Made by a program: the position numbers and the translations under genes. 64,000 nucleotides of DNA from assembly GCF_011516945.1 (NCBI RefSeq), contig NZ_WOTH01000001.1, positions 124,001 to 188,000 on the forward strand, given 5' to 3'. The notes beneath the pieces were generated by a model. It was not told where the DNA came from. It was given only the letters and a program-made list of their open reading frames with translations, and did no database searches. Positions 18,501-26,887 of this stretch are shown here, piece by piece (position 1 is the stretch's first letter; each line of letters begins with the position of its first letter). Origin of the DNA: Acetobacter estunensis. GTDB taxonomy: Bacteria > Pseudomonadota > Alphaproteobacteria > Acetobacterales > Acetobacteraceae.

Positions 18501-19102
18501 TGTGCGAGGCGGACGACATTCTCAAGCCGCGTGCGTCCTATGGCTACTGGAAGGCGGCGGGGCAGGGGAACGATCTGATTCTGTTTGCCGAGGATGGCAC
18601 GACCGAAGTGGCCCGCTTCACAATGCCGCGTCAGCCGCGCGAGGATGGCGAGTGCATTGCAGATTTTGTCCGCGATGTGGATGACGCCGAGCGCGACGTG
18701 GTCGGTCTGCAGGTGGTGACGGTCGGTCAGAAGGCGTCCGATATGGCGCGCGACTGGTTCGAGCAGAATCGTTATCAGGACTATCTGTATCTGCACGGCC
18801 TGTCAGTGGAAGTCGCAGAAGCGATGGCGGAATACACCCACAAGCGCATCCGCGCCGAGTTGGGTTTTGCGGGAGAAGACGCTCGCGACATGGAGAAGCT
18901 GCTGTCGCAGGGTTATCGCGGCTCCCGCTACTCATTTGGATATCCCGCCTGTCCGCGTCTTGAAGATCAGGAACCCATCCTCAAGCTTCTTGATGCGGAG
19001 AAGATTGGTGTGTCGCTCTCGGATGGGTATCAGCTTCATCCGGAGCAATCGACATCGGCACTGGTTATTCTCAACCCGAAGGCGAAATACTTTACCGTCT
19101 GA
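15587..19102 (+). CDS. metH: Methionine synthase, cobalamin-dependent
   Basis: This single-chain MetH of 1171 residues carries all four modules in order. The first is a homocysteine-binding barrel with zinc ligands (GLNCATGP and GGCCGTSTPH). A pterin/methyltetrahydrofolate barrel follows (SIGERCNANGSKKW, DVCTAFVGRDE). The B12 domain has the cobalt-ligand motif DVHDIGKN (His740). The C-terminal domain is the AdoMet reactivation domain (RASYGYWKAAGQGND, YRGSRYSFGYPACPRLEDQ). The enzyme transfers a methyl group from methyltetrahydrofolate to homocysteine in the cytoplasm. I prefer ATG 15587; the 13 codons back to 15548 do not look conserved. I could not recognise a B12, SAM or SAH riboswitch in the leader. 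A strong terminator follows. Confidence 0.96.
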   Translation: MTSPKSTRPPLLEALREQVLLCDGGMGSRVQALDLDTERDYWGQENCTEILNLSRPELVREIHRGYFEVGADMVETNSFGGSPITLSEFDLQDRAREINRIAATLAREAADGFDDDRHRYVLGSVGPGTKLPSLGNIDYDTLEAGLAEQGRGLIEGGVDAILIETCQDTLQIKAAVNGMKIARAELGTNTPIFVQVTVETTGTLLVGPDIAAAATVVQSLDVDLMGLNCATGPQEMAEHIKWLAEHWPGLLSMLPNAGLPELVNGQTHYPLSPEEMALWMERFVIEDGLNIIGGCCGTSTPHIAALDAMLRSRAPSGKHRPAPSPRTPNWEPSVASLYSQVPLRQENAYFSIGERCNANGSKKWRELQEAHDWDGCVAIGREQVAEGSNSLDVCTAFVGRDEKAEMDEVIRRFTSSVNAPLVIDSTETPVIESALKLHGGKPIINSINFEDGEDIAHDRMKLARKFGAAVVALTIDEVGMAKTPEDKLRIASRLVAFACDQYGLPQSDLLIDPLTFTIATGVEDDRKLGLWTLEGIRMIREKFPDIQIILGLSNISFGLNPAARAVLNSVFLDHAVKAGMTGAIVHVSKIRPLHLIPAEEVKVAEDLIFDRRAEDYDPLQKFLSLFEGRKAADVAKKAKAETAPERLKDRIVDGDRKGLEADLEEAMQEMPPLDIINNVLLDGMKVVGELFGAGKMQLPFVLQSAETMKAAVAYLEPHMERVEGQARGTIVLATVKGDVHDIGKNLVDIILTNNGYRVVNLGIKVPVADMIASARAEKADVIGMSGLLVKSTVIMRENLEEIDRQGLDLPVILGGAALTRNYVEEDCAAAYGTHGRVAYARDAFDGLALMDVVAKGGFDDYAAAIAKRREGKAKRSAPRTPEAAEERGFGPVDVGAAQIRRRRITKDEPVITPPFWGPRTLEAETNAVLPFLNERSLYQFQWGFRKQGRSLEDFLSWARQELRPVLRRMLTLCEADDILKPRASYGYWKAAGQGNDLILFAEDGTTEVARFTMPRQPREDGECIADFVRDVDDAERDVVGLQVVTVGQKASDMARDWFEQNRYQDYLYLHGLSVEVAEAMAEYTHKRIRAELGFAGEDARDMEKLLSQGYRGSRYSFGYPACPRLEDQEPILKLLDAEKIGVSLSDGYQLHPEQSTSALVILNPKAKYFTV

Positions 19103-19116
19103 ATGTTCGGTGGTCA

Positions 19117-19144
19117 GGAAGAAAAGCGATCAGGCTTTTCTTCC
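19117..19144 (+). terminator. Rho-independent terminator after metH
   Basis: A perfect 11-base-pair stem GGAAGAAAAGC / GCTTTTCTTCC encloses a six-base loop 14 bases after the metH stop. The right arm is itself T-rich (TTTTCTT), giving a usable tract. Confidence 0.75.
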
Positions 19145-19277
19145 GTCTGCGGAGCAAGACACGGTCATGAGAATATCACCGAACTGTCACGCCGTAATGG
19201 AAACCTGCTGAATACAACACGACACCGGAAATCATCCGCTCTTGTCGGGATGGTCATGAATTCTTTTCGGATTTCCG

Positions 19278-21458
19278 ATGTCGTTTCGCATGTTCTGCCG
19301 GACGGGGGTGCTGCTGGCACCGGCCCTGACGGTCTTTTTTTCTGCGCCCACTCAGGCGCAGCCGTCTTTATTTGAAGAAAAGAATAAGGACTTTCCGGCT
19401 CTCAACCATCGGTTCCGCGAGCCCGTGCGGCCGGATTACTGGTCATCGCATCTGGAAGAGTCGCAGTCATCCTGTGGCGCGGACGCTGTCCGTCGGTCCG
19501 GTCATACAGTCACGGCTGCTCTGCGGCTGGCCTATTCTCACAACCAGATATGGAATCCGCAAGAAAACCGTTACGACCCGGTGCGCCTGCGCTCATATGA
19601 CAGCTGTCTGGCCGCCCCCACCATTGTCGTGTCTCCCGGTGATGATTTGCGGATCAATTTCCGCAACGACCTGCCCGCGGAGCCAGAAACGGAATGCCCG
19701 AAACCCCTGAACACGCCAGCATGTTTCAACAGGCAGAACCTGCATCTTCATGGCATGCACGTTTCGCCCGAAGGCCACGCGGACAACGTGATGAACACCG
19801 TGATGCCGCAGGGCGGCACATGGAACTACCGTTACGCCATCCCGGCCGATCATCCCGCCGGCACGTTCTGGTACCACGCCCATCAGCACGGCGCGACCTC
19901 CATCGGGGTGGCGAGTGGTGAGGAAGGCGCGCTTATCGTGCGGGGACAGCGGCGCTACGCTGACCGCTGGCGCAACGGTGGTGTGACGGACATCGACACT
20001 GTTCTGCACGATCGTTCCGGCACACCGATTGCCGATCGCGTCATGCTGTTCGAGCAGATCCCCTATGGATGTTTCGCGGACGCCGATCACAAGACGCTTC
20101 TTCAGGACAGCGCGACGGGTGTGTGGACATGCCCGAAAGGTCAGGAAGGCGTTGTCGAAAACTTCCGCAGCCAGTTCATCAGCAGCCGCACGGATGCGTC
20201 CGGTGTTTCGCGGGATGCGTGGGAACTGTCACAACGCTACACATTGGTCAATGGTGAGACGCAGCCTGTCATGCGGGCGCGGGTGGGTGCCGTCGAGCGG
20301 TGGCGCATGATCGCGGCGGGTGTGCATGACACGCTCAATGTGCAGATCGTTCGCGCCCGTTCGGGAAACGGGAGCCGTCGTCTGCATCTACCGGACTACG
20401 CGACATCCTCGAATGTCGGCATGACCTGTGACGGTGAAACCGTTGCACAGTATGAAATCGCGGCCGATGGTCTCACGCGCCACGACATTTCGCGTAAGAG
20501 CATCAACTATCTTTACCCGGGTCAGCGGAGCGACACGCTGATCACGTTCCGCAAACCGGGTCTTTATTGCGTCATCGATCAGGGTGGCGATACGCTCAAC
20601 ACGGTCATTCCCTATCGCTTACGCCCACAGGGCAAATCACCTTCCATCATTGCTGTCGTGACGGTGGAGAATGATCATGAAGAGCGTGGTGGAACACAGG
20701 ACACCGATGCGCGGATACAACGTCTTTTCCGTGAAGGTTCGGAAGGTTTGCCGGCGTTCGTTCGTGCCCGTCTGGAACGGTTCGACCTCAGCGATTTTGC
20801 TTATTTCCCCGCTGGTGGCACACCGGGCAGCGACCTGTCGGGATTAAGCGTGACCCATTATCCCACGGCCTTTTTCGGATCCCTGACCATGCCGCTGGCG
20901 TCGGGCGTTGCCCTGCCGCCGGGTCAGCCGATGCCTGATGCCAGCATCAACGGCATGATTGGTCTGGTCCAGAACGGACTGGTCTCGGTGGATGGCGTCA
21001 CGGCGCTGCCGTTCAGCATGGACCCCACCCATTCCTATCATGTGCAGTTGGGGGATGTGGATGAGTGGCGTATCGGCACCCATCTGATGGGACCGGTCGG
21101 CACGGCTGCGGGGCAGCACGTGTTTCATGTGCACGTCAATCCGGTGGAGATCATGGACATCATTGACGAAAGCACCGGAGATTCGATCTTCACATCCGAT
21201 GGACGCTGCAAGGTGAAGTATCGTCTGGCGGATTCCGACGATGCGTCGTCCACCTCCTACAGTCCGGAATTCTGTGATCAACGCCACGTCTTCCGGGATT
21301 CCCTGTTCGTCAAACCCGGTTTCCAGACTGTCGTCCGTACCCGTTATGACGATTTCGAGGGCGCGGCCATGCTTCACTGCCATATTCTCGATCACGAGGA
21401 TCAGGGCATGATGACGTATGTGACGATCGGCAAGGGCGAGATGAGCCACGCGATGTAG
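19278..21458 (+). CDS. Multicopper oxidase, periplasmic
   Basis: This protein has 726 residues. An N-terminal Sec signal (MSFRMFCRTGVLLAPALTVF, cleavage near TQAQP) sends it to the periplasm. All four copper-binding blocks are present: NLHLHGMHV, FWYHAHQHG, HVFHVHVNP and LHCHILDHEDQGMM. The last supplies the type 1 Cys, the flanking His and a Met axial ligand. The enzyme should oxidise a substrate in four one-electron steps and reduce oxygen to water. It is longer than CueO-type enzymes, with extra sequence between the second and third blocks (about residues 240-470). The substrate could be a metal ion or a phenol; context does not tell. It converges on the DsbA-like gene. Confidence 0.88.
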   Translation: MSFRMFCRTGVLLAPALTVFFSAPTQAQPSLFEEKNKDFPALNHRFREPVRPDYWSSHLEESQSSCGADAVRRSGHTVTAALRLAYSHNQIWNPQENRYDPVRLRSYDSCLAAPTIVVSPGDDLRINFRNDLPAEPETECPKPLNTPACFNRQNLHLHGMHVSPEGHADNVMNTVMPQGGTWNYRYAIPADHPAGTFWYHAHQHGATSIGVASGEEGALIVRGQRRYADRWRNGGVTDIDTVLHDRSGTPIADRVMLFEQIPYGCFADADHKTLLQDSATGVWTCPKGQEGVVENFRSQFISSRTDASGVSRDAWELSQRYTLVNGETQPVMRARVGAVERWRMIAAGVHDTLNVQIVRARSGNGSRRLHLPDYATSSNVGMTCDGETVAQYEIAADGLTRHDISRKSINYLYPGQRSDTLITFRKPGLYCVIDQGGDTLNTVIPYRLRPQGKSPSIIAVVTVENDHEERGGTQDTDARIQRLFREGSEGLPAFVRARLERFDLSDFAYFPAGGTPGSDLSGLSVTHYPTAFFGSLTMPLASGVALPPGQPMPDASINGMIGLVQNGLVSVDGVTALPFSMDPTHSYHVQLGDVDEWRIGTHLMGPVGTAAGQHVFHVHVNPVEIMDIIDESTGDSIFTSDGRCKVKYRLADSDDASSTSYSPEFCDQRHVFRDSLFVKPGFQTVVRTRYDDFEGAAMLHCHILDHEDQGMMTYVTIGKGEMSHAM

Positions 21459-21468
21459 GCGGCGGCTC

Positions 21469-21510
21469 CCGCGCGGACAGGAAAGCGTTGCCTCCCATCC
21501 GCGCGGTTCT
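21469..21510. terminator. Hairpin between convergent genes
   Basis: The arms CCGCGCGGA (21469-21477) and TCCGCGCGG (21498-21506) are perfectly complementary with a 20-base loop. TTCTGTCT follows on the plus strand. It lies between the multicopper oxidase stop and the convergent DsbA-like stop. The long loop and imperfect T-run make it only a probable terminator. Confidence 0.45.
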
Positions 21511-21527
21511 GTCTATCGCAGCAGGCG

Positions 21528-22298
21528 TTATTTCGCCTGACGGGCTGCCGCGATCGCTTTCTTCAGGTCGCTCTCGGAGACAGCGCCCGGAATGATGGTC
21601 TTCTCACCGATGATGAAGGTCGGTGTGCCGTCCACGCCCACCTTGCGGGCGAGGTCCATGTTGGCGCTGAGCACCGTCATGACGTCGGTGCTCTTCATGT
21701 CACGTTCCAGCCGGTCAGCATCGAGGCCGATGCTGGTGGCAATCGCGCGCACGCGCTCGAGCGAGGGTGTCTCGCTGTCGGTCATCAACGCCTTCTGGAA
21801 CTTCAGATAGGCATTCTGGCGCGCGCTGGCGAGAAGAGCCGCCGCTTCAAGCTGGCTGTTGGGGCCGAGCACGGGAATGACCTTTTCCACGATGCGCACG
21901 TCCGGCTCGTCACGGGCAAGCTGATCGATGATCGGCAGCACCTTGCGGCAGTAAGGGCAGCGCGGATCGTAGAATTCGACCACAGTGACGGAGCCATTCG
22001 GATTGCCCAGCACAACATCGGTGTTGCTGCGGCCCAGCTTGTCGTTGTTCTGCTGCACGGCCTGAAGGCTGGCAGCCTGTTGCACGGCCTCGCCTTTGGC
22101 GCGCATGGCGGCCACGGCATCGGCCAGAATCGTCGGATCCTGCTTGAGCGCCTCGCGCACGATGGAGACGATTTCCTGTCGCTGCGCGGGTGTGAACGAC
22201 CCATCGGCATGAGCGGGGAGGGAGCCGAGCAGCGGCGTGGCTGCCAGCGCGGAGAGAAGGGCTGCGGCGCGCAGCACCGGGAAGGAAAGACGTGTCAT
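21528..22298 (-). CDS. DsbA/Com1-like periplasmic thiol-disulfide oxidoreductase
   Basis: This 256-residue protein begins with a signal peptide ending near LPAHADG (residue 33). A helical linker common to Com1/DsbA-like proteins follows (FTPAQRQEIVSIVREALKQ). The thioredoxin-fold domain has a CPYC active site (Cys114, Cys117) in EFYDPRCPYCRK and the cis-proline loop GVDGTPTFIIG. Such proteins oxidise or isomerise disulfides in exported proteins. The gene lies 49 bases downstream of the acid phosphatase on the same strand, so the two may be co-transcribed. DsbA-type and DsbC-type activity cannot be separated by sequence alone, though CPYC is more usual in oxidases and isomerases of this subgroup. 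Confidence 0.88.
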   Translation of the reverse strand: MTRLSFPVLRAAALLSALAATPLLGSLPAHADGSFTPAQRQEIVSIVREALKQDPTILADAVAAMRAKGEAVQQAASLQAVQQNNDKLGRSNTDVVLGNPNGSVTVVEFYDPRCPYCRKVLPIIDQLARDEPDVRIVEKVIPVLGPNSQLEAAALLASARQNAYLKFQKALMTDSETPSLERVRAIATSIGLDADRLERDMKSTDVMTVLSANMDLARKVGVDGTPTFIIGEKTIIPGAVSESDLKKAIAAARQAK

Positions 22299-22347
22299 GC
22301 TCCAAGCTCTATCCCACGGCGCAGGGGTTGTGAACGCGCGCGCTTCG

Positions 22348-23910
22348 TTATGGAGCGGGGAGCAGCGTTTCCGTCAGGTCGCCAAGAGGCCGCTGGCCGT
22401 GCGCTGCGATGGCGGCGTCACGATCCACCAGACCCCGCAGAGGCGTCAGGCTGAAGCGTCGGTTAAGAAACCGCTGGATCGAAGTGGTGTCGTAGGGCGT
22501 GTGTTCGACATGACCCTTTTTCACGAAGGGCGAGATCAGGAGTGCGGGAATGCGCGTCCCCGGTCCCCAGCGGTCCCCTTTCGGGGGCGCCACATGATCC
22601 CACAGGCCGCCGTTCTCGTCATAGGTGACGATGACGAACATATGCGGCCATTGCGGGGAGTGTTCGAGATGCTCGATCAGTGTGGCCAGATGCGCGTCGC
22701 CTGAGGTGATGTTGGCATATCCCGGATGCTGATCGAGATTGCCCTGGGGTTTGTAGAAGCTGACCTGCGGCAGACGTCCGGCATCGATATCGGCAAGGAA
22801 CGTCACACCGTCCATGCCGCCATCGCGCAGATGCGCGCTTCGCGCCGCCGTGCCGGGAGCATAGGCGGCGTAATAATTGAAAGGTTGATGGTGCGGCTGG
22901 AACTCGGGCGGTGAGGGCTTGAGGCCGCGTTTGAGCGCATCGTTCCACGCTCCGGCATACCACGCCCAGCTTATGCCGGCCTGCGTCAGTTGCTCACCGA
23001 TGGTGGTGTCTTTCTGGGGTGGAAGAGTCGTGGGTGCAGACGGATCGGAGAAGGCCGCATCCATGCCTTCGGGAGCCGGATTCCAGCTTGGCCGATAGGG
23101 CGGCTGCATGGTGTTCACGGCGTACCCATCGGGCGTGAGATTGCCGTCATGGACGAATTTCGGTGGCCCTTCGAGAGCCGAACGTGGGGAATTGGCGGCC
23201 AGCGCAAGCGCCTTGCCATCGGGCGTGGTGCGCGCGATCAGGTCTTTCGCAGGGCTGTTGGCGGCATCGGGATAGACCGGCGCGCAGGCGCAGATCAGCC
23301 ACAGATGATTGAGGAAGGAGCCGCCGAAGGCGCCCATGAAGAAATGATCCGCCAGCGTGTAGCGCCGGGCGATGGACCACATCTTCATCCCTGCGCCAGC
23401 CCAGTTGCCCATCGGCATGGCGCCCGCGTTGCCCCATGCGACGAAGCCATCGTTGTTGCCGCCGTCGATCTGCATGCGGTTCTGGTAGAAACGGTGCCAC
23501 AGATCCCGGGTGCGCAGGCTGTCGGGCACATTGAAGCCCTCGGCGGCGTCCACCTGAAAAGGCGCGTTGGGAAGATGCGCGGTCATATCCTGCGTGACAA
23601 CCGGTGTGACGCCACGCCCCGTCAGGCCGCCCCAGATGGGTGGCAGTTCGGGCAACAGGCTACCGTCGCGGTCCCGTTGGCGCAGGGTGGAAGCGGGCGC
23701 ATGATCCAATCCGTCCGCACCGGGAAAGCGTCCGTACAGGCTGTCGAAGGAACGGTTCTCGGCATAGATCACCACGACCGTATCGATCTGCGAGAGGCGT
23801 CTGTCAGCGGGTGCGGCTTGGGCGGCGGAAGCCGTGTCCGACAAAGCGGCAAACAACAGAAACGAGAGAGCCGGGAGTGAACGGCGCATGCGGCGGGTCT
23901 TCCATGCCAT
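22348..23910 (-). CDS. acpA: Acid phosphatase / phosphoesterase family protein (AcpA-like)
   Basis: The protein has about 520 residues with an N-terminal export signal (RRSLPALSFLLFAALSDTAS). It belongs to the phosphoesterase family that includes AcpA and phospholipase C. Key segments are VVIYAENRSFDSLYGRFPGA (metal site and nucleophile region), LADHFFMGAFGGSFLNHLW, VTYDENGGLWDHVAPPKGDR and ISPFVKKGHVEHTPYDTTSI. The expected role is periplasmic phosphomonoester hydrolysis. The open frame extends to 24300, but that part overlaps the divergent gene and reads as non-coding, so I chose ATG 23910; ATG 23889 with GGAAG upstream is nearly as good. It is divergent from the di-heme protein across a 19-base tandem repeat. 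Confidence 0.85.
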   Translation of the reverse strand: MAWKTRRMRRSLPALSFLLFAALSDTASAAQAAPADRRLSQIDTVVVIYAENRSFDSLYGRFPGADGLDHAPASTLRQRDRDGSLLPELPPIWGGLTGRGVTPVVTQDMTAHLPNAPFQVDAAEGFNVPDSLRTRDLWHRFYQNRMQIDGGNNDGFVAWGNAGAMPMGNWAGAGMKMWSIARRYTLADHFFMGAFGGSFLNHLWLICACAPVYPDAANSPAKDLIARTTPDGKALALAANSPRSALEGPPKFVHDGNLTPDGYAVNTMQPPYRPSWNPAPEGMDAAFSDPSAPTTLPPQKDTTIGEQLTQAGISWAWYAGAWNDALKRGLKPSPPEFQPHHQPFNYYAAYAPGTAARSAHLRDGGMDGVTFLADIDAGRLPQVSFYKPQGNLDQHPGYANITSGDAHLATLIEHLEHSPQWPHMFVIVTYDENGGLWDHVAPPKGDRWGPGTRIPALLISPFVKKGHVEHTPYDTTSIQRFLNRRFSLTPLRGLVDRDAAIAAHGQRPLGDLTETLLPAP

Positions 23911-23946
23911 GACGAGAGGAGGCGGACGCGATGCGTCGTGGAGTGC

Positions 23947-23984
23947 GCAGGTCTTGTTGTAAGGAGCAGGTCTTGTTGTAAGGA
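23947..23984. repeat. Perfect tandem duplication of a 19-base unit between acpA and the di-heme gene
   Basis: GCAGGTCTTGTTGTAAGGA occurs at 23947-23965 and again at 23966-23984 with no mismatch. It sits in the 107-base divergent promoter region of the acid phosphatase (leftward) and the MauG-like gene (rightward). It may be a paired regulator site or a recent slippage duplication. Confidence 0.85.
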
Positions 23985-24017
23985 AAAGCCGTTTTCGTGC
24001 AACCGGACGGAGGGGCC

Positions 24018-25202
24018 ATGAGGGTCTGCGCGTCTGTGTGCGGGTTGGTCGTTCTCCTGACGGTCTTCGACATCTCTCCGCTTGCCGCCCAATCCGTGAT
24101 GTCGCGCGCCGAGGTGCGGGCGCGAACAGCGGAACTGACGACACTTGGCGCCACGCTGTTCCGCGATCCGCGCCTTTCTGCGTCCGGGCGGGTGTCCTGC
24201 GCGTCCTGCCACGATCCGGCACATGGCTTCGGGTCGCCCGATGCGCGTCCGGTGCAGCCGGGTGGTGTGGACATGGCCCGCACCAGTTTCCGCGCTCCAC
24301 CCTCGCTCACCTACCTTCAGGACGTGCCGGCGTTTTCCGAGCATGAGTTCGAGTCCGAGGATGAACTGGACGAAAGCGCGGACAACGGTCCGACAGGTGG
24401 ACTGACATGGGACGGGCGTGTGGACCGCACAGCGGCGCAGGCGCGTATTCCGCTGCTCTCGCCCGATGAGATGGCAAATCCTGATGAGATGCCGGTGGAG
24501 AAGGCGTTGGCCGCAGCTGGCCACGGCCCGACGCTGGACCGGCTGGCGCTGAAAGGAGAGTCGCGATTCGCTGTCGCGCTGGAGGCGCTGGAAGCCTATC
24601 AGCAGGAGGCGAAGACGTTCTATCCCTTCACCAGTCGTTACGATGGCTGGCTGGCGGGAAAGGAAAAACTCACACCGCAGGAGCTTCACGGGCTGGCCCT
24701 GTTCGAAGATCCCGCGAAGGGGAACTGCTCGTCCTGCCATGTCAGTGCGCCGGGGCGCGATGGCTCACCACCGCGGTTCACCGATTACGGGTTGATCGCG
24801 CTTGCCGTGCCGCGCAACAGGCAGATCGCCGCCAACCACAACCCTGCCTTTCATGACCTCGGGCTGTGCGGCCCGCTCAGGACCGATTTTCGTGACCGGC
24901 CGGAGTATTGCGGTTTGTTCCGGACGCCCTCATTGCGCAATGTCGCGCAGCGGAAAGTGTTTTTCCATAACGGCGTTGTGCATGATCTGCGTGAGGCGGT
25001 GGCGTTCTATGTCACGCGCGACAGCGATCCGGGGCGATGGTATGCGCGCGGCCCCCACGGGGGAACGCTGTATGACGATCTTCCCCGCCGTTACTGGCCC
25101 AACATCAACATGGACCCGCCTTTCGGTCGCAAGACACCGGCACTTTCTGACGATGAGATTGACGCCGTTGTGGCCTTTCTCCGCACGCTCACGGATCGAT
25201 AG
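24018..25202 (+). CDS. Di-heme cytochrome c peroxidase / MauG-like protein
   Basis: The protein has 394 residues with a signal peptide ending near LAAQS (residue 26). Two c-type heme sites are visible: CASCH at Cys61-His65 and CSSCH at Cys237-His241. This gives the two-domain layout of bacterial cytochrome c peroxidases and MauG. Other family features are TLGATLFRDPRLSASGRVSC, an LFRTPSLRNVA segment and FFHNGVVHDLREAVAFY. The protein should act in the periplasm as a peroxidase or in tryptophan/cofactor maturation. ATG 24018 follows GGAGG closely; the frame opens at 23997, before the signal peptide. Divergence from the acid phosphatase suggests shared control. The physiological substrate is unknown. 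Confidence 0.87.
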   Translation: MRVCASVCGLVVLLTVFDISPLAAQSVMSRAEVRARTAELTTLGATLFRDPRLSASGRVSCASCHDPAHGFGSPDARPVQPGGVDMARTSFRAPPSLTYLQDVPAFSEHEFESEDELDESADNGPTGGLTWDGRVDRTAAQARIPLLSPDEMANPDEMPVEKALAAAGHGPTLDRLALKGESRFAVALEALEAYQQEAKTFYPFTSRYDGWLAGKEKLTPQELHGLALFEDPAKGNCSSCHVSAPGRDGSPPRFTDYGLIALAVPRNRQIAANHNPAFHDLGLCGPLRTDFRDRPEYCGLFRTPSLRNVAQRKVFFHNGVVHDLREAVAFYVTRDSDPGRWYARGPHGGTLYDDLPRRYWPNINMDPPFGRKTPALSDDEIDAVVAFLRTLTDR

Positions 25203-25467
25203 TGACGGCAAGGCCGTGTGCGGCAGGTGGGAACTTCTTTCCCGCCTGCCTGTTTGTGCCCGTGTGCCCGATGGGAAAATGTGGCGCTTCGGCATTTGTT
25301 ATTTACATAATAAATGAAATTATGAACATTATAAAATGTCGAAGGTCTGCGGCGGGTACCTATAATCCGACGTTCGATCACAAAAAATTGTTCCATGTCA
25401 TGGACGGCCTGTGAATGGCTGATACATGGGGCACATAAACAGCTGTTTTTTCTAAGGAACCGAGCTG
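25203..25467 (+). promoter_or_regulatory. AT-rich leader of the cio operon
   Basis: This 265-base gap has a marked AT-rich patch at about 25296-25345, against GC-rich surroundings. The patch includes a small inverted repeat TTATT-TACAT-AATAA (25299-25313). A ribosome site AAGGA precedes the cioA ATG. I see no FNR-type or other named operator. It most likely holds the promoter and control region of the quinol oxidase operon. Confidence 0.4.
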
Positions 25468-26886
25468 ATGTCGTCTGCGACCGCTCTGTTGCTCGCCCGG
25501 TGGCAATTCGCCTTCACGGTCGGGTTTCATATCGTTTTTCCCGCCTTCTCCATCGGGCTTGCGGCCTTTCTGGTCGTGCTGGAGGGAAACTGGCTCAGGA
25601 CCGGCAAGGAGGTGTACCTCTCCCTCTACCGCTACTGGCTGAAGGTCTTCTCCCTCGTCTTTGGCATGGGCGTCGTCTCCGGTCTCGTCATGTCCTACGA
25701 GTTCGGCACCAATTGGTCGGTTTTTTCGCGAAAAGCCGGGCCGATCACGGGTGTGCTGCTGTCCTACGAGGTGATGACGGCCTTCTTCCTTGAAGCCGGC
25801 TTTCTCGGTGTCATGCTGTTCGGCATGAACCGCGTGGGTAAAGGGCTGCATTTTGCCGCCACCTGCATGGTTTCGTTCGGCACGCTTGTTTCCATGACAT
25901 GGATTCTTGCCTCCAATTCATGGATGCAGACCCCGCAGGGCTTCAGCATCGAGCCGGGCACGGGACGCTTCCTGCCCGAGAGCTGGACCGCGATCATCTT
26001 CAACCCGTCCTTTCCCTATCGTCTGTTGCATATGGGACTGGCGGCGTTCCTGTCGGTGGCCTTTGTGGTGGGTGCGACGGCGGCGTGGCACATGCTGGTC
26101 GCGCGCAGACGGGGTGAGAAAGCCAGCGAGCCGGTCCGCGTCATGTTCTCGATGGCGATGTGGATGGCCACCATCGTGGCCCCCGCCCAGCTTGTCGCGG
26201 GTGACATGCACGGTCTGAACACGCTGAAATATCAGCCCGCCAAGATCGCGGCGATGGAGGGCGACTGGGAGACGGAGGATCACGCTCCGGAGCTGCTGTT
26301 CGGTATTCCCAGCATGGAAGAGGAGCGCACGAATTATGCGGTGAAAGTGCCGCTGCTCGGTTCGCTCATCCTGACCCACAGCCTCGATGGCAAAGTGCCG
26401 GGACTGAAGGATTTTCCGAAAGAAGATCGTCCGCCGTCCTATGTCGTTTTCTTCAGCTTTCGCATCATGGTGGCGCTTGGTCTGCTGATGATCGGCGTCG
26501 GTCTGTGGTCGCTCTTCGCCCGTCTGCGCGGCAGGCTGTATGACAGTCTGCTGCTGCTGCGCGCGGCGGTGCTGATGGCACCGGCCGGCTTCCTTGCTCT
26601 GCTGTGCGGCTGGGTCACCACCGAGGTCGGGCGTCAACCATGGACGGTCTACGGTCAGCTTCGGACCGAACACAGCGTCTCGCCCATCATGCTGCCCAGC
26701 ATGGCCATCAGCATGACCGCGTTCGTGGTCTGTTACTTCTTTGTCTTCGGCACGGGCCTGATCCTGCTGGTGCGCACCCTGCGTCAGAGTCCGGTTCTGG
26801 GTGAGCCTGCGCCCGACGAGACCGGTGATCTCATCGGGCAGAGATCCCACGGCCATGAGGCCGAGGCGATCAGGGGAGGATACTGA
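25468..26886 (+). CDS. cioA: Cyanide-insensitive-type bd quinol oxidase subunit I
   Basis: This 472-residue integral membrane protein has about nine helices. It starts in the usual bd-oxidase manner (LLARWQFAFTVGFHIVFPAF), including an N-terminal heme-ligand His. The quinol-binding segment after GLNTLKYQPAKIAAMEGDWET is short (PSMEEERTNYAVKVPLLGSL), the short-Q-loop form of cyanide-insensitive oxidases rather than the long loop of E. coli CydA. GRQPWTVYGQLRTEHSVSP is conserved. It oxidises quinol and reduces oxygen to water without pumping protons. In acetic acid bacteria such oxidases take electrons from periplasmic dehydrogenases. It is the first gene of cioA-cioB-DUF2474, with AAGGA before ATG 25468. 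Confidence 0.95.
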   Translation: MSSATALLLARWQFAFTVGFHIVFPAFSIGLAAFLVVLEGNWLRTGKEVYLSLYRYWLKVFSLVFGMGVVSGLVMSYEFGTNWSVFSRKAGPITGVLLSYEVMTAFFLEAGFLGVMLFGMNRVGKGLHFAATCMVSFGTLVSMTWILASNSWMQTPQGFSIEPGTGRFLPESWTAIIFNPSFPYRLLHMGLAAFLSVAFVVGATAAWHMLVARRRGEKASEPVRVMFSMAMWMATIVAPAQLVAGDMHGLNTLKYQPAKIAAMEGDWETEDHAPELLFGIPSMEEERTNYAVKVPLLGSLILTHSLDGKVPGLKDFPKEDRPPSYVVFFSFRIMVALGLLMIGVGLWSLFARLRGRLYDSLLLLRAAVLMAPAGFLALLCGWVTTEVGRQPWTVYGQLRTEHSVSPIMLPSMAISMTAFVVCYFFVFGTGLILLVRTLRQSPVLGEPAPDETGDLIGQRSHGHEAEAIRGGY

Positions 26887-26887
26887 C

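Noticed and set aside
23911-24300. N-terminal extension of the acid phosphatase
   Set aside because: It would overlap the divergent di-heme gene and lacks protein character; a signal peptide begins near 23910.
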